A stretch of DNA of 6,395 bases from an uncultured Oscillospiraceae bacterium (GCA_910588105.1 CAJUQD010000089.1:1-6395); one strand, 5' to 3'; counted from the stretch's first letter, positions 1 to 6,203 are shown. Notes: a model not told the origin generated them from the letters alone. Program-made: numbers and translations.

Positions 1-1173
1 GTCACCGAGCGGGCCGTGGGCCAGGACGTGATGGAATCCCTCACCCCCGCCCAGATGATTGTAAAGATCGTCAATGAGGAACTGACCTCCCTCATGGGCG
101 GCGGCAGCAAACTGGCCATCTCCCCCGCCCCCCCCACCATTGTCATGCTGGTGGGCCTTCAGGGCGCCGGCAAGACCACCAACGGCGCCAAGCTGGCGGG
201 CCTGATGAAAAAGCAGGGCAAGCGGCCCCTCCTGGCCGCCTGCGATGTGTACCGTCCCGCCGCCATCAAGCAGTTGGAGGTAGTGGGCGAGCAGCTGGAC
301 ATCCCGGTGTTCCAAATGGGGCAGATCGACCCGGTGGACATTGCCAAGGCTGCGGTGGAACACGCCAAAAAGCACGGCAATGATATGGTGTTTCTGGACA
401 CTGCCGGGCGGCTCCACGTGGATGAAGCGCTGATGGACGAGCTGCGCCGGGTCAAAGAAGCCGTAACCCCCACCGAGATTCTGCTGGTGGTGGACGCCAT
501 GATCGGCCAGGACGCGGTCACCGCCGCCAAAGCCTTTGACGACGCGCTGGACATCGACGGCGTCATGCTCACCAAGCTGGACGGCGACGCCCGGGGCGGC
601 GCGGCTCTCTCCATCCGGGCCGTCACCGGCAAGCCCATCAAATTCGCCGGCACCGGCGAAAAGCTGGACGCGGTGGAGGTATTCCACCCCGACCGTATGG
701 CCAGCCGCATCTTGGGTATGGGCGACGTGCTCTCCCTTATTGAGAAAGCGGAGCAGAATCTGGACGCCAAAAAAGCCGCCGAACAGATGGAGCGGCTGCG
801 GAAAAACAAGTTCACCCTGGCCGACTTTTACGACCAACTGGTTCAGCTCAAGAGTATGGGTTCCATGGAGGATATCATGGGGATGCTCCCCGGCATGGGT
901 GGAAAAAAGCTGGACTTGTCGGTGGACGAGGGCAATCTCAAGCGCATTGAAGCCATTATCCAGTCCATGACCCCCTTTGAGCGGGAAAACCCCTCCGTGC
1001 TCAACTCCAGCCGGAAAAAGCGCATCGCCGCTGGTTCCGGCACCCAAGTGGTGGATGTCAACCGCCTGCTGAAGCAGTTCGACATGATCCAACAGTTTAC
1101 CCGGCAGTTCTCCAACCCCAAAAAGGCTAAGGGACTGTTCGGGCGCTTTAAGGGCATGGGAATGCCTTTCTAA
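1..1173 (+). CDS. ffh: Signal recognition particle protein Ffh (5' end cut off by window)
   Basis: Ffh is the SRP54-type GTPase that binds 4.5S/6S RNA and signal sequences of nascent membrane and secreted proteins and docks with FtsY at the membrane. The open frame runs from base 1, so the gene starts upstream. The GTG at 16 is an internal valine codon, not a start. About 390 residues are visible against a usual length near 450, so only about the first 60 residues of the N domain are missing. The G domain shows the P-loop GLQGAGKTT (bases 154-180), DTAGR, TKLDGD with a following ARGGAALS stretch, and GTGEK. The C-terminal methionine-rich M domain follows, with NKFTLADFYDQL, the GSMEDIMGMLPGM segment, the RNA-binding SRKKRIAAGSGT and LLKQFDMIQQF. 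The gene ends in TAA, and that stop overlaps the ribosome binding site of the next small gene. Identification is very secure. Confidence 0.97.
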   Translation, partial: VTERAVGQDVMESLTPAQMIVKIVNEELTSLMGGGSKLAISPAPPTIVMLVGLQGAGKTTNGAKLAGLMKKQGKRPLLAACDVYRPAAIKQLEVVGEQLDIPVFQMGQIDPVDIAKAAVEHAKKHGNDMVFLDTAGRLHVDEALMDELRRVKEAVTPTEILLVVDAMIGQDAVTAAKAFDDALDIDGVMLTKLDGDARGGAALSIRAVTGKPIKFAGTGEKLDAVEVFHPDRMASRILGMGDVLSLIEKAEQNLDAKKAAEQMERLRKNKFTLADFYDQLVQLKSMGSMEDIMGMLPGMGGKKLDLSVDEGNLKRIEAIIQSMTPFERENPSVLNSSRKKRIAAGSGTQVVDVNRLLKQFDMIQQFTRQFSNPKKAKGLFGRFKGMGMPF

Positions 1174-1187
1174 GGAGGTAGTACGGT

Positions 1188-1367
1188 ATGAAACGGTGGC
1201 TTCAAGGTATCGCGCTCATCCTGATCGGCATTCAGATCACCCTAGTCTGCATCATTGATCCCTGGATTCCCGTGGTTGGCGATGTGGGCCGGGTCATGTA
1301 TCCCGTGCTGGCGGCAGCTGCAAGCTTTGCCGGGCTTGTGTTGGTATTTAAGCAAAAAGATAATTGA
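1188..1367 (+). CDS. Small two-helix membrane protein, unknown function (59 aa)
   Basis: This short ORF encodes 59 residues starting MKRWLQGIALILIGIQ and ending in KQKDN. I do not recognise a family. A strong ribosome binding site (AAGGAGG, 1172-1178, overlapping the ffh stop) lies 9 bases before the ATG, which is the main reason to accept it as a gene. Two hydrophobic segments are visible, about residues 6-23 and 37-54. They are separated by a short polar loop with Asp and Pro residues (IDPWIPVVGDVGR). Positive residues at both ends (KR at the start, KQK near the end) suggest a hairpin with both termini in the cytoplasm. It sits between ffh and rpsP, 14 bases after ffh, so it is probably cotranscribed with ffh. 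A role linked to membrane insertion would be guesswork. Confidence 0.7.
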   Translation: MKRWLQGIALILIGIQITLVCIIDPWIPVVGDVGRVMYPVLAAAASFAGLVLVFKQKDN

Positions 1368-1436
1368 CCATGTTGGTTCTGTCCTTTCCGGGACATTTAC
1401 CATAAATGATAAACAACTTTTGGAGGTGAATATACG

Positions 1437-1673
1437 ATGGTTAAGATTAGACTGCGCCGCATGGGCGCCAAGAAGGCCCCCTTCTACCGCGTTGTGGTCG
1501 CCGACTCCCGCTATCCCCGGGATGGCCGCTTCATCGAGGAGCTGGGTACCTATGACCCCCGCCAGAACCCCGCCGCCGTCAACATTGATGTGGAGCGGGC
1601 CCAGGCCTGGATCAAGACCGGCGCTCAGCCCACCGATACGGTGCGCGATCTGCTGAAAAAGGCCGGCCTGTAA
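1437..1673 (+). CDS. rpsP: 30S ribosomal protein bS16
   Basis: bS16 is a small-subunit ribosomal protein that binds 16S rRNA early in 30S assembly. The 78-residue product matches the family along its full length: the MVKIRLRRMGAKKAPFYRVV N-terminus, then VADSRYPRDGRFIEELGTYDP, then an ERAQAWIKTGAQPTDTVRDLL segment. Length is normal (about 75-90). The start is the ATG at 1437, 8 bases after GGAGGTG (1422-1428). The 69 bases between the preceding small ORF and this start are more AT-rich than the genes and may carry a promoter, but I find no convincing -35/-10 pair. khpA follows 18 bases downstream. Identification is secure. Confidence 0.97.
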   Translation: MVKIRLRRMGAKKAPFYRVVVADSRYPRDGRFIEELGTYDPRQNPAAVNIDVERAQAWIKTGAQPTDTVRDLLKKAGL

Positions 1674-1691
1674 TCGCGATTTGGAGGCCAC

Positions 1692-1922
1692 ATGAAGGAA
1701 TTGCTCAATTATATCGCCCGCAGCCTGGTGGACGATCCCGGCGCGGTGTCCGTCTCTGAATATGAGACGCCCGCCGAGACGGTGCTGGAGCTCCGGGTCG
1801 CTCCCAGCGACATGGGCAAGGTGATTGGCCGTCAGGGCCGAATCGCCAAGGAGATCCGGGCGCTGATGCGCTCGGTGGCCCAGCGCCAGGGCAAAAAGAT
1901 CTCAGTCGATATCGTAGACTGA
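1692..1922 (+). CDS. khpA: KhpA-type KH-domain RNA-binding protein (YlqC family)
   Basis: KhpA is a small single-KH-domain RNA-binding protein. In other Firmicutes it pairs with KhpB (Jag/EloR) and influences cell elongation, division and small RNA function. The 76-residue product is full length for the family. The KH core is clear: LELRVAPSDMGKVIGRQGRIA, with the GxxG loop as GRQG at residues 46-49, followed by the helix IAKEIRALMRSVA and the terminal strand KKISVDIVD. The ATG at 1692 has TTGGAGG (1681-1687) 4 bases upstream of it. Placement between rpsP and rimM is the typical Firmicutes arrangement, which supports the assignment. The partner khpB is not in this window. Confidence 0.93.
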   Translation: MKELLNYIARSLVDDPGAVSVSEYETPAETVLELRVAPSDMGKVIGRQGRIAKEIRALMRSVAQRQGKKISVDIVD

Positions 1923-1927
1923 CTCTG

Positions 1928-1957
1928 AAAAGCCGGCGGGACAGCCCGCCGGCTTTT
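1928..1957 (+). terminator. Perfect 13-bp hairpin between khpA and rimM: terminator or attenuator
   Basis: AAAAGCCGGCGGG (1928-1940) pairs perfectly with CCCGCCGGCTTTT (1945-1957) across an ACAG tetraloop. Nine of the 13 pairs are G-C and there are no mismatches. It begins 6 bases after the khpA stop. The trailing T run is only four bases and is itself part of the stem, and because the stem has A on one side and T on the other it could work on either strand. Only 21 bases lie between it and the rimM start, too few for a full promoter. rimM-trmD therefore most likely depends on read-through of a partial terminator, or on a promoter inside khpA. Confidence 0.8.
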
Positions 1958-1964
1958 ACCGTTT

Positions 1965-1971
1965 GGAGGTG
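1965..1971 (+). promoter_or_regulatory. Ribosome binding site that fixes the rimM start
   Basis: GGAGGTG at 1965-1971 lies 7 bases before the ATT at 1979. No other candidate initiation codon stands at a suitable distance in any frame that leads into RimM. This site is what makes the ATT start credible. Confidence 0.75.
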
Positions 1972-1978
1972 CGTTCCC

Positions 1979-2461
1979 ATTCAGGAATTTTTAGACTGCG
2001 GCGAAATTGTCAACACCCACGGCATCCGCGGTGAGGTACGAATCGTCCCCTGGGCGGACAGCCCGGAATTTCTGCGCAGCTTTTCCACGCTGTACGTGGA
2101 CGGCGCGGCCATGCCGGTGGCATCCAGCCGGGTGCACAAGGGCAGCGTCATCGTTCGGTTCCAGGGGGTGGATACCGTGGAGGGGGCCATGGCCCTCAAG
2201 GGGAAAACAGTCCAGCTCCGCCGGGCCGACGCCAAGCTTCCCCAAGGTTCTTTTTTTCTGGCGGACATCATCGGTTTGGATGTGGTAGATCAGGATGGAC
2301 AAAAGCTGGGCACATTGAAAGAAGTCCTCTCCCCTTCCCGGCAGCAGGTGTATGTGGTAGCTGGGGAGCGCAATATCATGATTCCCGCTGTATCGGAGTT
2401 CATCCTGGAAACCAACATCGAAGCAGGATATATCAAGGTGCGTTTAATTGAAGGAATGTGA
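1979..2461 (+). CDS. rimM: Ribosome maturation factor RimM, apparent ATT start
   Basis: RimM binds ribosomal protein uS19 and helps the 3' domain (head) of 16S rRNA mature. Reading from ATT at 1979 gives 160 residues, within the usual 160-180. The N-terminal domain shows the family signature CGEIVNTHGIRGEVRI (about residues 7-22). The C-terminal PRC-barrel covers about residues 88-160: GSFFLADIIGLDV, GTLKEVLSPS, NIMIPAVSEF, then the ending IKVRLIEGM. No ATG, GTG or TTG occurs in frame between the ribosome binding site and the signature. The first conventional start, GTG at 2096 (codon 40), would delete the conserved N-terminus and has no good ribosome binding site. A sequencing error that changed ATG to ATT cannot be excluded. 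The aromatic pair usually seen near the linker (often Y-W/Y-Y) appears as FF. trmD begins 2 bases after the stop. Confidence 0.92.
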   Translation: MQEFLDCGEIVNTHGIRGEVRIVPWADSPEFLRSFSTLYVDGAAMPVASSRVHKGSVIVRFQGVDTVEGAMALKGKTVQLRRADAKLPQGSFFLADIIGLDVVDQDGQKLGTLKEVLSPSRQQVYVVAGERNIMIPAVSEFILETNIEAGYIKVRLIEGM

Positions 2462-2463
2462 TC

Positions 2464-3753
2464 ATGTACCATATCGACATTATGACGCTGTTTCCCGACA
2501 CGGTGGGGGACGTGCTGTCCGAGTCCATCCTGGGCCGGGCCCAGGAACGGGACATTCTGCGCATCGACACCCACCAGATCCGGGACTACACCCTGAATAA
2601 GCAGAAGCAGGTGGACGACTACCCTTACGGCGGGGGCCGCGGGGCATTGCTCCAGGCTGACCCGCTGTACCAGTGCTGGGCACACATCTGCCGCCAATAT
2701 GAGACGCGCCCTCACACCATTTACCTCTCCCCCTGCGGCAAAACCTTCACCCAGGCGGATGCCAAGCGGCTGGCCTGGGAACACGACCACCTGATCCTAG
2801 TGTGCGGCCACTATGAGGGAATCGACCAGCGGTTCATCGACGAGTGCGTAGACGAAGAGATTTCCCTGGGGGATTTTGTCCTCACCGGCGGGGAAATCGC
2901 CGCCATGGCGGTTGCGGATGCGGTGTGCCGCCTGGTGCCCGGGGTGTTGTCCGATGCGGCGTGCTTCCAAGAGGAGAGCCATTGGGACGGGCTTCTCGAA
3001 TACCCCCAATACTCCCGGCCCGAAGTGTGGCACGGCAGGGCTGTCCCACCCGAGCTGCTCACCGGCGACCATGCCAAGGTGGAGCGCTGGCGGCGCAAGC
3101 AGTCCCTGCTGCGCACCAGGGAACGGCGGCCCGAGCTGTATGGGAAGCTGGATCTCTCCTCCAAAGCCGACCAGAAGCTACTGGCGGAGTTGGAACGGGA
3201 TTTGACCCGTCCTGTCCTCCCCCAACCAGTGGAGTGCCGCCCGGCGCGGCAGGATGATCTGGACGCCATGCTGGTCATCGCCGCCCAGGCCCAAGCCTTT
3301 CTAGCCTCCTGCAAGGTGGACCAGTGGCAGGATGGCTACCCGGAGCGCAGACATTTTCAAATTGATTTGGACCGCCAAGAGTGCTTTGTACTCACCTGCG
3401 GGGGAACCCTTGGGGCATTTTTTGCTCTTTCTTCCCGTCCCGAGCCCAGCTACGCCTCTATTTCCGACGGAAAATGGTCCCGTGAAGAACCGTACGCCGT
3501 CCTCCACCGATGTGCCGTAGCGGAACAGTGGAGGGGCGCCGGGCTGTCTGACCGCATGATCGCGGTGTGCGAACGGCAGGCCTTGTCCCAAGGCTTGGGC
3601 TGGTTGCGGGTAGACACCCATAAAAAAAACAAGGCCATGCAGGGCCTGCTTCGCCGAAACGGCTTCCAATACCGTGGAAATATCACCGTCACCGTGAACG
3701 GCAGCCATGACCCCCGGAGGGTGGCTTATGAGAAGCGGCTGAAGCCTTTGTAA
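2464..3753 (+). CDS. trmD: TrmD tRNA (guanine37-N1)-methyltransferase fused to a GNAT acetyltransferase
   Basis: TrmD methylates N1 of G37 in tRNAs reading CNN codons and some others, using SAM, and prevents +1 frameshifting. The ATG at 2464 is preferred over the GTG at 2458: it yields the family-typical MYHIDIMTLFP and sits 8 bases after AAGGA (2451-2455). Residues 1 to about 245 form a complete TrmD: DDYPYGGGRG (51-60), LSPCGKTF (88-95), the knot/SAM loop LVCGHYEGIDQR (112-123), EISLGDFVLTGGE (132-144), DGLLEYPQYSRPEVW (175-189) with the Asp I take as catalytic, and LLTGDHAKVERWR (198-210). After a short proline-containing linker (about 246-256), a full GNAT fold follows to residue 429. It has ECRPARQDDLDAML, a QWQDGYP motif, the acetyl-CoA loop QWRGAGL (355-361), and VDTHKKNKAMQGLLRRNGF. 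The frame is unbroken and no internal ribosome binding site precedes the GNAT part. The acetylation substrate is unknown. Confidence 0.95.
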   Translation: MYHIDIMTLFPDTVGDVLSESILGRAQERDILRIDTHQIRDYTLNKQKQVDDYPYGGGRGALLQADPLYQCWAHICRQYETRPHTIYLSPCGKTFTQADAKRLAWEHDHLILVCGHYEGIDQRFIDECVDEEISLGDFVLTGGEIAAMAVADAVCRLVPGVLSDAACFQEESHWDGLLEYPQYSRPEVWHGRAVPPELLTGDHAKVERWRRKQSLLRTRERRPELYGKLDLSSKADQKLLAELERDLTRPVLPQPVECRPARQDDLDAMLVIAAQAQAFLASCKVDQWQDGYPERRHFQIDLDRQECFVLTCGGTLGAFFALSSRPEPSYASISDGKWSREEPYAVLHRCAVAEQWRGAGLSDRMIAVCERQALSQGLGWLRVDTHKKNKAMQGLLRRNGFQYRGNITVTVNGSHDPRRVAYEKRLKPL

Positions 3754-3763
3754 AGGTTTTCTT
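3742..3763 (+). terminator. Weak hairpin with T-rich tail at the trmD stop
   Basis: AAGCCTTT (3742-3749) and AAAGGTTT (3752-3759) are complementary, allowing one G-T pair, and are followed by TCTT. The formal loop is only two bases, so the inner pairs must open and the real stem is short. It overlaps the trmD TAA. It could end the first transcription unit just before the degV promoter, but the structure is marginal. Confidence 0.3.
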
Positions 3764-3779
3764 AACCGCCCCCTTCCTC

Positions 3780-3807
3780 TTGACAATCCATGGTGGTATG
3801 ATATAAT
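3780..3807 (+). promoter_or_regulatory. Consensus sigma-A promoter with extended -10, driving degV
   Basis: TTGACA at 3780-3785 matches the -35 consensus perfectly. After a 16-base spacer, TATAAT at 3802-3807 matches the -10 consensus perfectly. TG at 3799-3800 makes it an extended -10 (TGnTATAAT). The expected transcription start is near 3814, leaving a leader of roughly 28 bases before the degV ATG. The promoter should be strong and would also serve the methyltransferase gene and rsmA if they are cotranscribed. Confidence 0.88.
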
Positions 3808-3841
3808 CTGATTTACATTATTATGTGAGGGGATTGTTTTT

Positions 3842-4678
3842 ATGAGCTTTACCATCATCGTTGACAGTTGCTGCGATTTGACCCCCGATATGCGGGCAGA
3901 CCCAGTATTCCGCTCCATTCCTCTTACCATCCGTGTCGGCGGCAAGGACTATGTGGATGACCAAAGTCTGGATACCAGCCTGCTCATTTATGCCATGGAT
4001 CAAAGCCAGGATGCCTCTTCCTCCTCCTGTCCCTCCCCCGGTGACTATCTGGAGGCATACCGGCAGGCCGAGGGAGATGTTTACGTAATCACCCTCTCTG
4101 CCCTGCTCAGCGGCTCCCACAACAGCGCATGGCAGGCAAAGCAGATGTTTTTGGAAGAGGCGCCTGAACGGAATGTCCATGTGTTCAATTCCTGCTCGGC
4201 CTCCGCAGGCGAGGTGCTTTTAGCACAGAAAATCCATCAGCTGGCCCAATCCGGCGTACCCTTCTCCCAGGTCGTAGCGCAGACTGAACAGGCAATTACA
4301 GACACCAACACCCTGTTCGTACTGGAAAACCTGGACAATCTGCGAAAAAACGGCCGGCTCACCAAGGTACAGGCCATGCTCACCGGAGCGCTGCGCATCA
4401 AACTGATTATGGGTTCCACCCCGGAGGGAGAAATCTGCAAACATGGGCAGGCGCTGTCCATCAAGCAGGCCTTGAGCAAGCTGGTGGACATTATGGCGGC
4501 AGATGAAAAACACATAGGGAAAACGCTTTATATTGCCCAATGCCTATGCCCCGACCGCGCCCAGCAGCTGTGGGATCTGGCGCAAAAGGCCTGCAAATTT
4601 TCCAGCGTCGTGATTACCGCCACCCGGGGGCTCAGCTCCTACTATGCCAACAGCGGCGGCGTGATTGTGGCCTACTAA
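3842..4678 (+). CDS. DegV family fatty-acid-binding protein
   Basis: DegV proteins (FakB-like) bind a single fatty acid in a deep pocket. In Gram-positives, FakB members present it to the kinase FakA for phosphorylation and incorporation into phospholipid. The 278-residue product is the normal length. The N-terminal domain starts with FTIIVDSCCDLTP, typical of the family. Ligand-contact segments are visible: SSCPSPGDYLEAY (61-73) and LSALLSGSHNSA (85-96). ENLDNLRKNGRLTKVQAML (162-180) is a family hallmark, and the C-terminus is TRGLSSYYANSGGVIVAY. The ATG at 3842 follows GAGGGGA (3826-3832). No fakA/DAK-like gene is visible here, so whether this copy works in fatty acid activation is inference from the family. 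It heads the promoter-driven second unit. Confidence 0.93.
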   Translation: MSFTIIVDSCCDLTPDMRADPVFRSIPLTIRVGGKDYVDDQSLDTSLLIYAMDQSQDASSSSCPSPGDYLEAYRQAEGDVYVITLSALLSGSHNSAWQAKQMFLEEAPERNVHVFNSCSASAGEVLLAQKIHQLAQSGVPFSQVVAQTEQAITDTNTLFVLENLDNLRKNGRLTKVQAMLTGALRIKLIMGSTPEGEICKHGQALSIKQALSKLVDIMAADEKHIGKTLYIAQCLCPDRAQQLWDLAQKACKFSSVVITATRGLSSYYANSGGVIVAY

Positions 4679-4700
4679 AGCAAGAGGAGTGACCCCTAAC

Positions 4701-5234
4701 ATGGCATCTGCACAGCTTCACATCAAGAAGGATCTCCGCGGCCCCATTCTGGATCTGGGCGGTGGTGGAGAGGGTGTTATTGGGCGAATCTATGGCCGGC
4801 AGGCAGTCGCCATAGACAACCGCCAGGATGAACTGGACGAGGCGCCGGATGGCCCTCAAAAATTTCTCATGGACGCTGCCGAGCTGACCTTTGCAGATTG
4901 CTCCTTTCAGCACGTCACTGCTTTTTTCACCCTTATGTACATGTCCCGCGCGGTTCAGGCTCTGGCAATTACCCAGGCCGCCCGTGTACTCTCCCCCGGC
5001 GGAAGCCTCCAAATCTGGGACGCCCAAATCGCATCCGCCTATCCCGAACCCTTTTTAATTGATGTGGACGTTGACGCCGCGGGGACTGCCGTTCACCCCA
5101 CCTACGGTATTCTCAAAGAGGACGCGGCTCAGGATTCCCAATGCATGCTCCAGCTTTGCCAGACCGCCGGGCTGGAGCTGGTGGCGAGGGAAGACCATGA
5201 CGGTTGGTTCTACCTCCGCTTTCTTAAAAAATAA
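4701..5234 (+). CDS. Small class I SAM-dependent methyltransferase, substrate unknown
   Basis: The 177-residue product has the Rossmann-like methyltransferase fold of the Methyltransf_11 type. Motif I is ILDLGGGGEGVIG (16-28). An acidic residue ends strand 2 in AVAIDNRQDEL (D39). MDAAELTFADCSFQHVTAFFTLMYM (58-81) matches the motif II/III region around strand 4. ARVLSPGGSLQIWD (95-108) is the typical post-IV segment. The ATG at 4701 is chosen because GAGGAG (4684-4689) lies 11 bases upstream; a GTG at 4665 would overlap the end of degV and lacks a good site. The gene begins 22 bases after degV and is followed 63 bases later by rsmA, so cotranscription is likely. Small stand-alone enzymes of this type act on small molecules, RNA or protein. 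The sequence does not tell which. Confidence 0.88.
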   Translation: MASAQLHIKKDLRGPILDLGGGGEGVIGRIYGRQAVAIDNRQDELDEAPDGPQKFLMDAAELTFADCSFQHVTAFFTLMYMSRAVQALAITQAARVLSPGGSLQIWDAQIASAYPEPFLIDVDVDAAGTAVHPTYGILKEDAAQDSQCMLQLCQTAGLELVAREDHDGWFYLRFLKK

Positions 5235-5297
5235 CGTCAAGCGCATCTTTGCGGTTAAAATCACCGCTGAGCTGCGTGAAAAATTAGGGAGGCTTTT

Positions 5298-6146
5298 ATG
5301 AATCTCACCGATATCCGTGATATCAGGGCCTTGCAGGCCCGCCACGGATTCCGTTTTTCCAAATCCATGGGCCAAAACTTCCTCATTGCCGACTGGGTTC
5401 CCCAGGATATTGCCGATGCCGCCGGGCTGGATAAGCACTGTGCCGTGTTGGAAATCGGCCCGGGGGTTGGCTGCCTCACTCAGCAGCTGGCCCACCGGGC
5501 TGGCCGGGTTGCCGCCATTGAGCTGGACTCCTCCCTGCTGCCCATCCTTCGCGAAACGCTGGCTAATTGCCCTAATGTGGAGATTATTTCCGGCGATGTA
5601 ATGAAGCTGGAGCTAAGCACAATCCTATTTAACAAGTTCCCAGACTTTACAGTAAAAGCCTGTGCCAATCTGCCCTACAATATCACCACCCCTGTACTCA
5701 CCCGGCTCCTGGAGTCCGGCTGCTTTCAGTCCATTACGGTAATGATTCAGAAGGAGGTGGCGAGGCGAATCTGCGCCGCCCCCGGCAGCCCAGACTGTGG
5801 GGCATTTTCTCTTTTTTGTCAATACCATGCCCATTGTGAACTGCTGTTTGATGTCCCGCCCGACTGTTTTTTCCCCGCTCCCAAAGTCACTTCCAGCGTT
5901 ATTCAGATGATTCCACATCCTGAACCATTGGTGCCGGGTGACCGGGACGCTATTTTTGCCGTTGTGAAAGCCGCCTTTGCCCAGCGGCGCAAGACATTGC
6001 TCAACGCCTTGTCTGCCGTCTACGGCAACCGATTTTCTAAAGAACAGTTACGGCAGATCATTTTGTCCTGCGGCCTGCCTGAGACCGTCCGGGGCGAGCA
6101 GCTGAGTCTGGAACAGTTTTCCTCCTTGTCCTGCGCACTGCGCTGA
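5298..6146 (+). CDS. rsmA: 16S rRNA (adenine1518-N6/adenine1519-N6)-dimethyltransferase RsmA
   Basis: RsmA (KsgA) dimethylates two adjacent adenines in the 3'-terminal hairpin of 16S rRNA late in 30S assembly. Its loss commonly gives kasugamycin resistance. The 282-residue product is full length (usual range about 265-295). Visible motifs in order are GQNFL (25-29), motif I VLEIGPGVGCLTQQL (50-64), IELD (74-77) binding the SAM ribose, the catalytic NLPY (124-127), QKEVARR (151-157), FFPAPKVTSSVI (191-202) and FAQRRKTLLNAL (227-238). The ATG at 5298 has GGGAGG (5287-5292) 5 bases upstream. The leader from 5235 has only very short complementary segments. Identification is very secure. No ksgA-linked genes such as rnmV or ispE appear nearby. 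Confidence 0.97.
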   Translation: MNLTDIRDIRALQARHGFRFSKSMGQNFLIADWVPQDIADAAGLDKHCAVLEIGPGVGCLTQQLAHRAGRVAAIELDSSLLPILRETLANCPNVEIISGDVMKLELSTILFNKFPDFTVKACANLPYNITTPVLTRLLESGCFQSITVMIQKEVARRICAAPGSPDCGAFSLFCQYHAHCELLFDVPPDCFFPAPKVTSSVIQMIPHPEPLVPGDRDAIFAVVKAAFAQRRKTLLNALSAVYGNRFSKEQLRQIILSCGLPETVRGEQLSLEQFSSLSCALR

Positions 6147-6151
6147 GATAC

Positions 6152-6203
6152 CCTCCTTTGTCAAATCCTTTTCCCCCGCATAGGATGAAGCAAAGGAGGT
6201 TTT
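6152..6203 (+). terminator. Hairpin after rsmA; its 3' arm contains the downstream ribosome binding site
   Basis: CCTCCTTTG (6152-6160) pairs perfectly with CAAAGGAGG (6191-6199). An inner pair ATCCT (6165-6169) with AGGAT (6182-6186) extends it after a 4x4 internal loop. A TTTT run follows at 6200-6203, so it can act as the rsmA terminator. The 3' arm contains AAAGGAGG, the ribosome binding site of the truncated ORF at 6208, so the same fold would also hide that site. Which role matters cannot be decided from the sequence. Confidence 0.55.

Noticed and set aside
159..815. Long minus-strand ORF (218 codons) inside ffh
   Set aside because: It lies fully antisense to the well-conserved G domain of Ffh, is serine/alanine rich, resembles no family I know, and is what GC-rich third positions produce by chance.
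1364..1410. Possible promoter before rpsP (TTGACC or TTGGTT with CATAAAT-like -10)
   Set aside because: None of the hexamer pairs has both acceptable matches and a 16-18 base spacer.
1665..1689. Complementary GGCCT/AGGCC with an AATCGCGATT palindrome between rpsP and khpA
   Set aside because: The outer stem is only 5 bp and the inner palindrome leaves almost no loop. A regulatory fold over the khpA ribosome binding site is too weakly supported to annotate.
2096..2098. GTG at 2096 as the rimM start
   Set aside because: It would remove the conserved VNTHGIRGEVRI region and has no suitable ribosome binding site upstream.
2458..2463. GTG at 2458 as the trmD start
   Set aside because: It is only 2 bases from the AAGGA site and adds two residues before the family-typical MYHIDIMTLFP. 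The ATG at 2464 has proper spacing.
2290..2790. Minus-strand ORF of 166 codons across rimM and trmD
   Set aside because: It is antisense to two secure genes and has no ribosome binding site or recognisable domain.
3301..3945. Minus-strand ORF of 214 codons across the GNAT part and the degV start
   Set aside because: It would run through the consensus degV promoter and two supported coding regions, and its translation shows no family features.
5242..5267. Short alternative hairpins (CGCA/TGCG and GCGGT/ACCGC) in the rsmA leader
   Set aside because: Stems of 4-5 bp are expected by chance in a GC-rich leader, and no T run or riboswitch-like architecture is present.
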